NCBI RefSeq assembly: GCF_001612845.1 | Contig: NZ_BDBF01000009.1 | Location: forward strand, 1-64,000 | Source: Nocardia elegans NBRC 108235 | Lineage (GTDB): Bacteria; Actinomycetota; Actinomycetes; Mycobacteriales; Mycobacteriaceae | Direction: 5' to 3' | Length of the DNA: 64,000 nt | Shown: positions 1 to 8,214 of the stretch, in pieces | Position numbering within the stretch: position 1 is the first letter of the stretch | Layout: the number at the start of each line of letters is the position of its first letter | Made by a program: the position numbers and the translations under genes | Notes under the pieces: generated by a model | What the model was told of the DNA's origin: nothing | Seen by the model: the letters and a program-made list of their open reading frames with translations, nothing else | Databases searched by the model: none

Positions 1-236
1 GCGGCGTTGTTGACCTTCGCGGGGGCCGGAGCCGGAGTGGCCGGCGCGCTGGGGGCGGCGGTCGGCGCGGAGGCGGCGGGAGTGCTGTTGGCTATCTCAC
101 CCGGCGATTCCGGTGTGTAGTCGGCGAGAAACTCGTGCCAGCTCTCATCGACCGACGACGGATCTTGCTTGTACTTCTGGTACATCTCGTCGACGAGCCA
201 CTGGTTCTGTCCGAACTGGGATGTTGAGCTGCTCAC
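1..236 (-). CDS. kgd: Multifunctional 2-oxoglutarate metabolism enzyme (2-oxoglutarate decarboxylase/dehydrogenase E1), N-terminal fragment
   Basis: This is the first 78 codons of a gene that continues off the left edge. It starts at a GTG and reads MSSSTSQFGQNQWLVDEMY, followed by YKQDPSSVDESWHEFLADY, the small helical lipoyl-E1-binding motif that opens Kgd/SucA in mycolata. An Ala/Pro-rich linker follows, as expected before the E2-like catalytic domain of this fused enzyme. Known family members are ThDP-dependent, act on 2-oxoglutarate in the TCA cycle and sit in the cytoplasm. The ABC exporter upstream is on the same strand, 168 nt away, so kgd probably has its own promoter. No good Shine-Dalgarno site is visible. 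Identification is from the N-terminus only. Confidence 0.88.
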   Translation of the reverse strand, partial: MSSSTSQFGQNQWLVDEMYQKYKQDPSSVDESWHEFLADYTPESPGEIANSTPAASAPTAAPSAPATPAPAPAKVNNA

Positions 237-404
237 AGCAGGTGTTCGCCTCATTTCGTTCTTCGCGCTGCGACGTTTGTGACGTGCCCGGCACGGGTCG
301 ATCGGCACGATGTGCGCCGATGCGCCCTTTCTGAGGATAGGCCCAGCCGTGACAGCGTGCCCCAGCGCGGCCATGCGTAGGCGCACCGCCGCGCCACTGT
401 CCGG

Positions 405-3400
405 TTAACCACCCCCGGACAGACCCAGCCTCATAGGTGACGACTCGTCCCCGGTCGAGAATATTCCTTCGTCGGAATCGGCTGCCTCCCAGAGTCGGTT
501 ATAGATTCCGCGCTCCGCCAGTAACTGCGCGTGCGCGCCGAATTCCACGATCCGGCCGTGCGCGACAACCGCGATACGATCGGCGCGCGCGGCGGTCGCC
601 AGACGGTGCGCCACGATCACCGTGGTGCGCCCGCGAGCCAGCGATCTGCTCGCTACCAGCACCTTTTCCTCGTTGGCCGGATCCAGGACCGCGGTTGCCT
701 CGTCGAGCAGCAGCAGATCCGGGTCGACCAGCTCCGCGCGAGCCAGCGCGATCAGCTGGCGTTGACCCGCCGACAGCCCGCGTCCGCCCTCACCGATCGG
801 CTGGGCCATACCCCGCGGCAGCGTCTCGATCATCTCGAGTGCGCCGACCGCCGCGGCGGCCCGGGCGATGTCGGCCGATGTGGCACAGGGTTTCCCGAAT
901 GCAATGTTGCTGGCGACATCGCCGGTGAACAAGTGAGCTTCCTGAGGGACCACGCCGAGCCGGGCACGGAACCGGTCGAGCCGGTAGTCACGGATATCGA
1001 TCTCGTCGACGCGAATGGATCCGGAGTGTGTGTCGGCTCCGTCTCCGCCGGGATGCGAACGGGGAAGGTCGTAGAGGCGCGCCAGCAGTTTGACCACCGT
1101 CGATTTCCCGGCCCCGGTCTCACCGACCAGCGCGAGGGTCGAGCCGGCCGGGATGTGCAGCGAAACATCTTCCAGTGCAGGCGTTCTGGCGTCGGGGTAG
1201 CGGAAGGTGACGCGGTCGAAGCGCACGTCGCCGCGCAGTCCGCCCTCGATGTCGACCGCATCGGCCGGATCGGGAGCGATCGAGGACGGCGTGTGCAGCA
1301 GCGTTTCGATGCGCCGCAACCCCACCCGGGCCTGCTGGTAGCCGTCGAAGACCTGGGAGAGCTGGGTGATCGGCCCGAACAACAGGCTCAGGTAGAGCAC
1401 GAAGGCCACCAGGGTGCCGGCGGTCGTGGTGCCGTGCGCGACCTCGCGGGCGCCCAGATACACCACCGCCGCCTGCGCCAGATCCGCCCACGCCAGCACG
1501 AACGCGAAATACAGCGCGATGGCGCGCTGGGCCCGCAACCGGGCTCGGCGGTATCGATCGGAGTAGTCGGTGAACCGGCGGGCGGCCTCGGCCTCGTGGC
1601 GGTAGGCCTGGGTCGCGCGCAGGCCCGCGACGTTCTCCTGGAAGTCGGCGTTGACCGTGGCCACCCGTTCCCGCGAGGCCGAATACGCCGAGGCCGAGAC
1701 GCGGCGGAAGAACACTGTCGCCACGATCAGCGGCGGCAGCGCCACGAACACCACGACGGCCAGCGCGGCGTCGATCACCAGCAGTGCGATCACGATGCCC
1801 ACGACCGTGACCAGGCTGATCAGGGCAGTACCCAGCCCGGTTTGCAGGAAGGTCGACAGTGCGTCGATATCGGTCGTCATCCGCGTCATGATCCGGCCGG
1901 ACAGCTCACGCTCGTAGTAGTCCAGGCCGAGTCGTTGCAGGTGGGCGTAGCTGCGCACCCGCAGCCCGTACAGCACTCGCTCGCCGCCGCGCGCCGAGAG
2001 CCGGGTGTTGAGGGCCTCGGCCACCCAGCTCAGGACCACCAGCACCACCCCGGCGACGGCCGCGACCACCAGTACGGCGCCGCGATGCTGTCCGACGCCG
2101 TCGTCGAGTGCGAATCGGGTGAGCGCCGGGAACGCCACCGAGATGGCCGCGTCCACCGCCAGCAGCGCGACCACGGCCGCCAGCAGCAGGCGCACCGGCC
2201 GCAGCAACCGCACCAGCCGGAATTTCGGGTCCGGCCGTTCCAGCTCGCGATCGTCGAGCTCCGGTTGTTCGGTGGCCGGAGCCAGATTCGCCAGCGCGGC
2301 CCGCATCTCCGGCGGCGCATCCGGTTCCGAACTCGAATCCTCGGGAGGCGCAACGAGTTCGGCATCCGGGAATCCATTCGGGCCCGGCTCCGCGATACTT
2401 CCGCCCGGTCCCGGCAGCCGGATCACCCGATCCGCGTGTGCCAGGGTCGATTCGCGGTGCGCGAGGATCAGCGTGGTGCGGCCGTGGGCGGGCAGGGCAT
2501 CGAAGATCGCGGCCTCGGTGACGGCGTCCACCGCGGAGGTGGCGTCGTCGAGGACGAGGACGCGCGGGTCGGCGAGCAGGGCGCGCGCCAGGGCCAGGCG
2601 TTGTCGCTGCCCGCCGGAGAGCGTGAGGCCGCGCTCGCCGACGACGGTGTCGTAACCGTCCGGCAGTGCGCGGATGAATTCGTCGGCCGCGGCCATCCGG
2701 GCGGCCGCGCGGATCTGCTCGGGATCGGCATCCGGTGCGCCGAGTGCGATATTGGCGGAGATGGTGTCGGAGAACAGGAACGGCTCGTCGAAGACGACAC
2801 CGATCGCCTCGCGCAGATCGGTGGCCCGCGCCCGCGCGATATCGATCCCGGCGGTCTCCGGATCCTGGTCCGCCCCGAAGAGGCTGATCCGTCCCGACTC
2901 GGGCGCATGGAATCGCGGCAACAGCAGCGTCAGCGTCGATTTTCCGGAGCCGGCCGGGCCGATCACCGCCACCGTCTCGCCGGGGCGCACGGTGAGATCG
3001 AAATCGTGCAGCACCGGGCGTCCCGGTTCGAATCCGAAGGTGAGACCTCGGATGTGCAGGCCGAGTGGCCCCTCCGGCAGCGGTTGCGGATCGGGCGGGT
3101 CGATGCTCTCCGGAGCCTCGTCGATGACCTGATAGACGCGTTCGGCCGCCGCCCGGGTCAGCTGCGCCATGACCAGGACGTTGGACAAGATCCGGGTGCT
3201 CGACGCCATCATGGTCACGTAGGTCGCGAAGGCCAGGAAGGTGCCGACACCGATCACCGAACGCAGCGCCAGCATGCCGCCGAGGGCGATCACGATCACC
3301 AGTCCGGCCTGTGGAATCGCCGACACCGTCGGCGCGAACCGGGAATCGATGCGCGCCGCGCGCATCCGGTGGGCGTAGAGCCGCCGCCCGTGCTCCTCCA

Positions 3401-4160
3401 GAATCCGCACCATCCGCGATTCCTGGCCGAAACCCTTCACCACTCGCACGCCGGTGACGGTTTCCTCGACGTGCTGGGCCAGATCGGCCGCCCGCTGCTG
3501 CGCCGACCAGGTGGCCGCGTGCAGCCGCGGCCGCACCCGGTACACCACCAGCGCCAGCACCGGCACCGTCAGCAGCGACACCAGGGCCAGCGGCGGCGAG
3601 AGCACCAGCATGGCTACCGCGGCGAAGACGAAGATCAGCAGCGAGGCGGCCGAGAGCGGCGCCATCGCGAGCAGCCCCTGCACCAACTGCAGATCGCTGA
3701 TCGAGCGCGACACCACCTGGCCCGTGCGCAACCGGTCCTGTCGCGGTCCGTCGTAGCGGTGCAGCGCGGTGAGCAGGTCCACCCGCACCTCGTGCTGGAC
3801 GTCCAGCGCCAGCCGTCCCGCGAGCCAGCGCCGCCCGTAGGTCGCCGCGAATCGGGCTAGGGCCAGGGCGACCAGTATCCCGGCGATCGGAGCGAGTGCC
3901 CCGACCTCGCCGACCCGGGCCCGGTCCAATGCGGCCTTCGCGGCCAGGGGCGCCGCGGCCTCCGCGCCGGCGCCCGCGACCACGGCCAGGATGACGCCGG
4001 CCAGCACCCGCGGATGACCGGCGCAGGCCGTCCAGAGCCGTCGCAACCAGCCGCTACGGCCCGCTTCGGGCGCGCGGTGGGACCGCTCACGGGACGGTGC
4101 CGCTGCGGCCGAGCCGGCGTCGCGGCGAGATCCGGGGTCGAGGGTTTCGGTGTCGTTCAT
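405..4160 (-). CDS. Fused ABC exporter, TMD-NBD-TMD-NBD in one chain
   Basis: The protein of about 1251 residues carries two complete ABC-exporter halves. The first half has six membrane helices, Walker A GPAGSGKST (about 397), LSGGQ (about 513) and Walker B VLVLDDATSAVD. The second has Walker A GETGAGKST (about 1014), LSAGQ (about 1128) and LLLLDEATAVLD. NBD1 has Asp where the catalytic Glu should be, and NBD2 has a variant signature. One ATP site is therefore canonical and one degenerate, as in heterodimeric exporters such as mycobacterial Rv1272c/Rv1273c, here fused. Substrate is unknown; export of drug, lipid or peptide is inferred. A GTG at 4208 would add 16 residues but overlaps a hairpin, so the ATG at 4160 is preferred. 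Confidence 0.9.
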   Translation of the reverse strand: MNDTETLDPGSRRDAGSAAAAPSRERSHRAPEAGRSGWLRRLWTACAGHPRVLAGVILAVVAGAGAEAAAPLAAKAALDRARVGEVGALAPIAGILVALALARFAATYGRRWLAGRLALDVQHEVRVDLLTALHRYDGPRQDRLRTGQVVSRSISDLQLVQGLLAMAPLSAASLLIFVFAAVAMLVLSPPLALVSLLTVPVLALVVYRVRPRLHAATWSAQQRAADLAQHVEETVTGVRVVKGFGQESRMVRILEEHGRRLYAHRMRAARIDSRFAPTVSAIPQAGLVIVIALGGMLALRSVIGVGTFLAFATYVTMMASSTRILSNVLVMAQLTRAAAERVYQVIDEAPESIDPPDPQPLPEGPLGLHIRGLTFGFEPGRPVLHDFDLTVRPGETVAVIGPAGSGKSTLTLLLPRFHAPESGRISLFGADQDPETAGIDIARARATDLREAIGVVFDEPFLFSDTISANIALGAPDADPEQIRAAARMAAADEFIRALPDGYDTVVGERGLTLSGGQRQRLALARALLADPRVLVLDDATSAVDAVTEAAIFDALPAHGRTTLILAHRESTLAHADRVIRLPGPGGSIAEPGPNGFPDAELVAPPEDSSSEPDAPPEMRAALANLAPATEQPELDDRELERPDPKFRLVRLLRPVRLLLAAVVALLAVDAAISVAFPALTRFALDDGVGQHRGAVLVVAAVAGVVLVVLSWVAEALNTRLSARGGERVLYGLRVRSYAHLQRLGLDYYERELSGRIMTRMTTDIDALSTFLQTGLGTALISLVTVVGIVIALLVIDAALAVVVFVALPPLIVATVFFRRVSASAYSASRERVATVNADFQENVAGLRATQAYRHEAEAARRFTDYSDRYRRARLRAQRAIALYFAFVLAWADLAQAAVVYLGAREVAHGTTTAGTLVAFVLYLSLLFGPITQLSQVFDGYQQARVGLRRIETLLHTPSSIAPDPADAVDIEGGLRGDVRFDRVTFRYPDARTPALEDVSLHIPAGSTLALVGETGAGKSTVVKLLARLYDLPRSHPGGDGADTHSGSIRVDEIDIRDYRLDRFRARLGVVPQEAHLFTGDVASNIAFGKPCATSADIARAAAAVGALEMIETLPRGMAQPIGEGGRGLSAGQRQLIALARAELVDPDLLLLDEATAVLDPANEEKVLVASRSLARGRTTVIVAHRLATAARADRIAVVAHGRIVEFGAHAQLLAERGIYNRLWEAADSDEGIFSTGDESSPMRLGLSGGG

Positions 4161-4200
4161 GTCGATTCGACGGTACCGACGCGCCCCGACACCCGGCGTC

Positions 4201-4219
4201 TCCCGCACCCCGTGCGGGA
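4201..4219. terminator. Short perfect hairpin between the ABC permease and the fused exporter
   Basis: TCCCGCAC-CCC-GTGCGGGA is an 8-bp perfect inverted repeat with a 3-nt loop. It lies between the permease stop (4245) and the exporter ATG (4160). There is no T tract, so it may be a weak terminator, an RNA stabiliser or an attenuator in the exporter leader. Confidence 0.4.
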
Positions 4220-4244
4220 AATTCCACCCGGATGGGCTGTCGAA

Positions 4245-5039
4245 TCAGATGTCGCGCGTGCGCAGATACCACCAACCGGCCGCCCCGGCGGCGATCGCCC
4301 AGACCACCAGCACCACGGCCGAGGCCGCATTCGGCGGCAGGAACGGACTCTCGGGGAACGAACCGACCGCGACCGAGCCGATGGTGGCCGAACCCGGCAG
4401 CAGCACCACGACGCCCGCGATGCCCGCGCCCTTGGCGACCAGCCAGATCAGCGGTTCCAGGATGAACAGCCATCCCGCCATCGCGATCACGGCCGGATTG
4501 GGTGAACGCACCAGCAATCCCAGGCCCACGCCGATCACGCTCCAGCACACCGCCGCGAGCAGGCCGCCGCCGAACACCCCGACCAGTCGCCAGCCGAATT
4601 CGACGGTGTGCCGCCCGAAGGCCAGCAGGCCCAAGGCCGCGCCGATCTCCGCGCCCGCCGCGAGAACCAGCGAATAGGCCGCGGCTACCCCGGCTTTCGC
4701 GCCGAAGAGCACGTTGCGGTCGGGCGTGAACAGCGCGGTGAGTCCCATGCTGCGGTAGCGGTATTCGTCGCCTGCCGCGACCGCGCCGCCGATCGCCGCC
4801 GCACCCACCGCCACCGCGATCGCCAGATACAACCCGACGGTCGCGGTCCCGGTAACCAGCGCCTCGCGCGGTTGCGGACCCGACCCGCGCAGTGCGGAGG
4901 CCGAGGCGACGACGAAACCCACGGCCGCGAGCACCGGGGGCAGCATCCATCCGGAGCGCACCGCGCTGATCTTGCGCAGTTCGGCGGTCGCCGCCCGGTT
5001 CACCTCGGCGGGAACAGTGGGCAGGGTCGGCAGCATCAT
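4245..5039 (-). CDS. ABC transporter permease, ABC-2 type
   Basis: A 264-residue integral membrane protein with about six hydrophobic segments. It resembles small ABC-2 permeases, with an amphipathic N-terminus (LPTVPAEVNRAATAELRKI) before the first helix. Its ATG lies inside the stop of the upstream ABC ATPase gene (ATGA overlap), so the two are translationally coupled and almost certainly form one transporter. Two consecutive ATGs are present and the first is taken. No periplasmic-binding protein gene is nearby, which favours export or membrane maintenance over import. Substrate is not predictable. Confidence 0.82.
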   Translation of the reverse strand: MMLPTLPTVPAEVNRAATAELRKISAVRSGWMLPPVLAAVGFVVASASALRGSGPQPREALVTGTATVGLYLAIAVAVGAAAIGGAVAAGDEYRYRSMGLTALFTPDRNVLFGAKAGVAAAYSLVLAAGAEIGAALGLLAFGRHTVEFGWRLVGVFGGGLLAAVCWSVIGVGLGLLVRSPNPAVIAMAGWLFILEPLIWLVAKGAGIAGVVVLLPGSATIGSVAVGSFPESPFLPPNAASAVVLVVWAIAAGAAGWWYLRTRDI

Positions 5040-5965
5040 CGCGTTCCGTACATGGTCGCAGGGGCGGGGACGGGATAGGCCGGCGGCGCGGACGATTTGG
5101 TGAGGATGGCCAGCACCCGATCGGGGTGGACGGGTTCGGCCACCACCTCGCCGAGATGGACCCGGGCCAGCGCCGCGGCGGCCTCGATCTCGGCGCGAGA
5201 AGCCTCGGCGACGGCAAGTCGGCCGTCGCTGCGCATCACCGCGTCGGTGAAGCCCTGCGCCGCCAGAGTGGTGGCCAGCGCGATCGGGCTCGACGCCGCG
5301 ACCACCAGCCGATCGGGATGGTTGCGCCGCAACCGCCGCGGACTGCCCTGATAGGCCACCGAACCGGCCGAGAGCACGATCACCTGATCGCAGACCGGCA
5401 CGGCCGCGGCCAGGCTCTGCGAGGTGAACAGGGTGGTGCCACCGCGCCGGGCATGAGCCCGCAGATAGTCGAAAAGCCATGCCCGCTCGGGCGAATCGAG
5501 ACCTTCGAACGGGTCGTCGAGCACCAGCAGGCGCGGCTGTGCGAGCAGTGCCTGCGCCACCGCGAGCCGCGTGCGCACGCCGTCGGGAACATCCCGCACC
5601 CGCGTGGCGGCGGCCTCGCCGAGGCGCAGCATCGCGAGCAGGGCGTCGACCCGCTCGTCGTCGACACCCGCGGCGGCCGCGTACACCCGCAACTGGGCGC
5701 GCACGGTCCGAGCCGGGTGCAGTCCGCGCGGCTGCAGCACCGCGCCGATCCCGCCGCCGTCGAAGGTCTCGGCGACGCCGGAATCGGCTCGCAACAGTCC
5801 GAGCAGAATGTGGAGCAGCGTGGATTTTCCGGATCCGGGCGGGCCGACAAGGGCCGCGGTGGTGCCGGCCGGAACCGAGAACCCGACATCGCGCAGGGCG
5901 AGGACACCCTCGAACTGCTTGTGCAGTCCGCTGATCGAGACGGCGAGCGAGCGGGCCGCGCTCAT
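5036..5965 (-). CDS. ABC transporter ATP-binding protein
   Basis: A 309-residue ABC ATPase. Walker A GPPGSGKST is at about 40-48 and Walker B LLVLDDPFEGLD at about 146-157, with Asp in place of the usual catalytic Glu. The signature motif is poorly conserved (GVRTRLAVAQALL instead of LSGGQ). The C-terminal 90 residues are a family-typical extension of NatA/CcmA-like ATPases. Its stop overlaps the permease start, and its own start overlaps the stop of the EcsC-like gene. The three form one coupled operon. The weak signature suggests slow ATP turnover; this is inference. Confidence 0.85.
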   Translation of the reverse strand: MSAARSLAVSISGLHKQFEGVLALRDVGFSVPAGTTAALVGPPGSGKSTLLHILLGLLRADSGVAETFDGGGIGAVLQPRGLHPARTVRAQLRVYAAAAGVDDERVDALLAMLRLGEAAATRVRDVPDGVRTRLAVAQALLAQPRLLVLDDPFEGLDSPERAWLFDYLRAHARRGGTTLFTSQSLAAAVPVCDQVIVLSAGSVAYQGSPRRLRRNHPDRLVVAASSPIALATTLAAQGFTDAVMRSDGRLAVAEASRAEIEAAAALARVHLGEVVAEPVHPDRVLAILTKSSAPPAYPVPAPATMYGTR

Positions 5966-6708
5966 CGCTGCTCGGCCGTCGAACCGGAGGCCGTGCCGTC
6001 CGGATTACCCAGTGCCGGAAGCGGATCCGCGTCGATCACGGTGCCGCGTGCGGTACCGCCGGACCATCGCATCGGCGCGGGGCCGAATGCCTTGTGCGCG
6101 TTGCCGATCACATTCTTCCCCAGGGCGCGGTTGCCGAATCCGCCGATGGCCGCGCCGATTCCGGCCGGCAGGATCTTGCCGAACATGAGCATGCTGCGCT
6201 TGGTGACGAACTGGACGACGAATCGCTTCATCAGCGATTCGTTCATGCCCTTGATGCCCGGGATCCGCTCCGCCAGCAGCGTGCCCCAGTTCTTGGCCGA
6301 ATGACCCACGCTCTGCTGCACGATCTCCATACCGCTCTCGCCGAGAACCACCGCCAGCACCAGCGCGCGCCGGCGTTCCTTGTCCTCGGGGGCGACGCCG
6401 TGGACGGCGGCGACGGCCAGGGTGAAGACGGCCGAGGCCTCGAGGAAGAAGGTGGTCTCCGCGCTCATCGCCGCGAGCGAGGTCAGGGTGCCCACCCCCG
6501 GCACGGCGGCGGTGGCGCCGACCGCGGTGCCGCTGCCGGTCACGGTCGTGAGATAGATCTTCTCCAGCCGATCGAGGATCTGTGCCGGACTCTCGTCCGG
6601 ATGTGCCCGGCGGAACCGGTCGACGTACTTCGCGACCGCGGGAGCCTGCAATTGTGCCCCGTTGTCCAGCAGTGACCGCACGGCCTTTTCCACGCCGCTG
6701 TTGAACAT
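5962..6708 (-). CDS. EcsC-like membrane-associated protein of unknown function
   Basis: A 248-residue protein with a central Gly/Ala-rich hydrophobic stretch (GSGTAVGATAAVPGVGT) and helices resembling EcsC-domain proteins, a family linked to ABC transporters in Bacillus. The ATG at 6708 is preceded by AGAGGGG about 10 nt upstream, which rejects the longer reading frame to 6741. It is the first gene of the operon with the ABC ATPase and permease, joined by an ATGA overlap. That context fits a transporter accessory role. The EcsC assignment is from general resemblance and is moderate. Confidence 0.65.
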   Translation of the reverse strand: MFNSGVEKAVRSLLDNGAQLQAPAVAKYVDRFRRAHPDESPAQILDRLEKIYLTTVTGSGTAVGATAAVPGVGTLTSLAAMSAETTFFLEASAVFTLAVAAVHGVAPEDKERRRALVLAVVLGESGMEIVQQSVGHSAKNWGTLLAERIPGIKGMNESLMKRFVVQFVTKRSMLMFGKILPAGIGAAIGGFGNRALGKNVIGNAHKAFGPAPMRWSGGTARGTVIDADPLPALGNPDGTASGSTAEQR

Positions 6709-6857
6709 CGGTAACGCACCCCTCTCGTCCGGTCGGCACAAACTCTAGTGGTGCCGATCCGACGGCCGCGGACGAAGTCGGCGACGGTGGCCGATACGGC
6801 CGTCGTCCGTGCAACGAACCGCGCCCGGGTCCGGTTCCGCCGCGCCCCCGCGCCGCC

Positions 6858-6863
6858 TACCGT
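6858..6863 (+). promoter_or_regulatory. -10 box for a leaderless AraC mRNA
   Basis: TACCGT ends 7 nt before the GTG at 6871. This places the transcription start at or next to the start codon and supports that GTG over the upstream in-frame starts at 6748 and 6862. Confidence 0.45.
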
Positions 6864-6870
6864 GGAGAGG

Positions 6871-7806
6871 GTGAGTGGTGTCTCCGCGGGAGCGCGCCGG
6901 TTGCCCGCCCCGTCGTTGCGGCCCTATCTCGGCCGCTACGACGGCTATCTGCTGCGCGGATTCGACCCGGGCGTGCACGTCGGCATGCCGAGTACCTCGA
7001 TCACGGTGATCCTCACCATCGACGAACCGATCGACGTGCCGGTGTCCTCCCATCCCGACCAGGCCGGAGGCCGCTGGGACGCGCTGGCCGGCGGGCTGAC
7101 GCTGCGGCCGACACTGATCGCGCACAACGGCTACCAGCACGGAATCCAGCTGGCGGTGACACCGCTGGGTGCGCGGGCGCTGTTCGGCATACCCGCGGGC
7201 GAGCTGGGGGAGTGGATCGTCGATCTGTCGGATCTGCTGGGGCCCGAGGCCGAGCGGGTGCGGGAGCGGATCGCCGCGACCTCCGACTGGCGGGCGCGGT
7301 TCGCCGTGCTGGACGAGGTCTTCTGCGCGCGGGTCGCCGCGATCGATGCGCGCCGGCTCGAGATGGACGCCAATCTCCGCCGGGCCTGGCGGCTGCTGAC
7401 CGATCCCGCCGGCGCACCCGCGGTCGATCGGGTGGCGCACGAGATCGGCTGGAGCAGAAGGCATCTGGCCGCGCGATTCGCCGGCGAGTTCGGCATCACG
7501 CCGAAGGAGGCCGCGCGGCTGACCCGTTTCGAGGTCTCGCATCGCATGGTGCGCCGCCCCGAGGTGAGCATCGCCGAGGTGGCCGCCGTGACCGGCTATT
7601 ACGACCAGGCCCATATGGCCCGCGAGTGGCGCGAACTGGCCGGCTGCCCGCCGTCGGCGTGGCGCGCGCGAGAGGTGTTCCCATTCGTCCAAGACGACGG
7701 GGGCCCGGGCGAGAAAGGCTGGGTGCATGACCGAAACAACCGATACCGCAACGACCCGTACCGCGACGACGACCGCCCCGCTGTGGCCGACGTTCATCTA
7801 CCGTGA
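6871..7806 (+). CDS. AraC-family transcriptional regulator
   Basis: A 311-residue regulator. The last third holds two helix-turn-helix motifs: VDRVAHEIGWSRRHLAARFA with GITPKEAARL, then SIAEVAAVTGYYDQAHMAREW and the typical CPPSAWR ending. The N-terminal 180 residues are a sensor domain of unknown ligand. A GGAGAGG run touches the start codon, but the -10 box 7 nt upstream suggests a leaderless message. The last 27 codons overlap the VOC gene by 80 nt and encode an Arg/Asp-rich tail beyond the usual family end. It divides from the EcsC-like operon and may control the VOC gene. Confidence 0.87.
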   Translation: MSGVSAGARRLPAPSLRPYLGRYDGYLLRGFDPGVHVGMPSTSITVILTIDEPIDVPVSSHPDQAGGRWDALAGGLTLRPTLIAHNGYQHGIQLAVTPLGARALFGIPAGELGEWIVDLSDLLGPEAERVRERIAATSDWRARFAVLDEVFCARVAAIDARRLEMDANLRRAWRLLTDPAGAPAVDRVAHEIGWSRRHLAARFAGEFGITPKEAARLTRFEVSHRMVRRPEVSIAEVAAVTGYYDQAHMAREWRELAGCPPSAWRAREVFPFVQDDGGPGEKGWVHDRNNRYRNDPYRDDDRPAVADVHLP

Positions 7807-8155
7807 CGCCCCGGCGGCGATCGACTTCCTGCAGCGCGCCTTCGGCTTCGTAGAAGTCGCCCGCTACGGCACCGCCGACCTGGTCCAGCACGCCGAACTC
7901 GGCTGGCCCGGCGGCGGCGGGATCATGCTCGGTTCGCAGCGCGACGATTCCGCGCTCTGCGAGCAGCCGCCGGGGACCGGCTCGGTGTACATCGTCGTCG
8001 ACGACCCGGACGGACTCTACGAACGCGCCCGCGCCGCCGGTGCGACCATCGTGCGTGAGCTCCGCGACGAGGACTACGGCTCGCGCGGATTCACCTGCCG
8101 CGATCCCGAAGGCGTGTTCTGGAGCTTCGGCACCTACGCGGGAACCTCCGCCTGA
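7727..8155 (+). CDS. VOC-family (glyoxalase/bleomycin-resistance fold) protein
   Basis: A 142-residue single-chain VOC protein. It has FIYRDAPAAIDFLQRAFGF, the paired beta-alpha modules (SVYIVVDDPDGLYERARAAGA) and the C-terminal RDPEGVFWSFGTY typical of the fold. Members bind a divalent metal or sequester small toxic compounds; the substrate here is unknown. It begins 80 nt inside the end of the AraC gene, and an AraC-VOC pair is a recurring actinobacterial arrangement, so the two are likely cotranscribed. The first 15 residues are Thr-rich and probably disordered. Confidence 0.85.
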   Translation: MTETTDTATTRTATTTAPLWPTFIYRDAPAAIDFLQRAFGFVEVARYGTADLVQHAELGWPGGGGIMLGSQRDDSALCEQPPGTGSVYIVVDDPDGLYERARAAGATIVRELRDEDYGSRGFTCRDPEGVFWSFGTYAGTSA

Positions 8156-8181
8156 CGAAACGACGCACGAGCGGATCCGGC

Positions 8182-8204
8182 GCGGAGGCGGGGACAGCCT
8201 CCGC
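8182..8204. terminator. Hairpin between convergent VOC and GST-like genes
   Basis: GCGGAGGC-GGGGACA-GCCTCCGC is a perfect 8-bp stem with a 7-nt loop, between the VOC stop (8155) and the GST-like stop (8215). It can serve both directions. There is no T tract. Confidence 0.5.
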
Positions 8205-8214
8205 CCGGTGACGC

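Noticed and set aside
531..3860. 1109-codon plus-strand open frame across the ABC exporter
   Set aside because: It is antisense to a gene with all ABC motifs; its product is His/Arg/Gln-rich without any recognisable domain, as expected from the complementary frame of GC-rich DNA.
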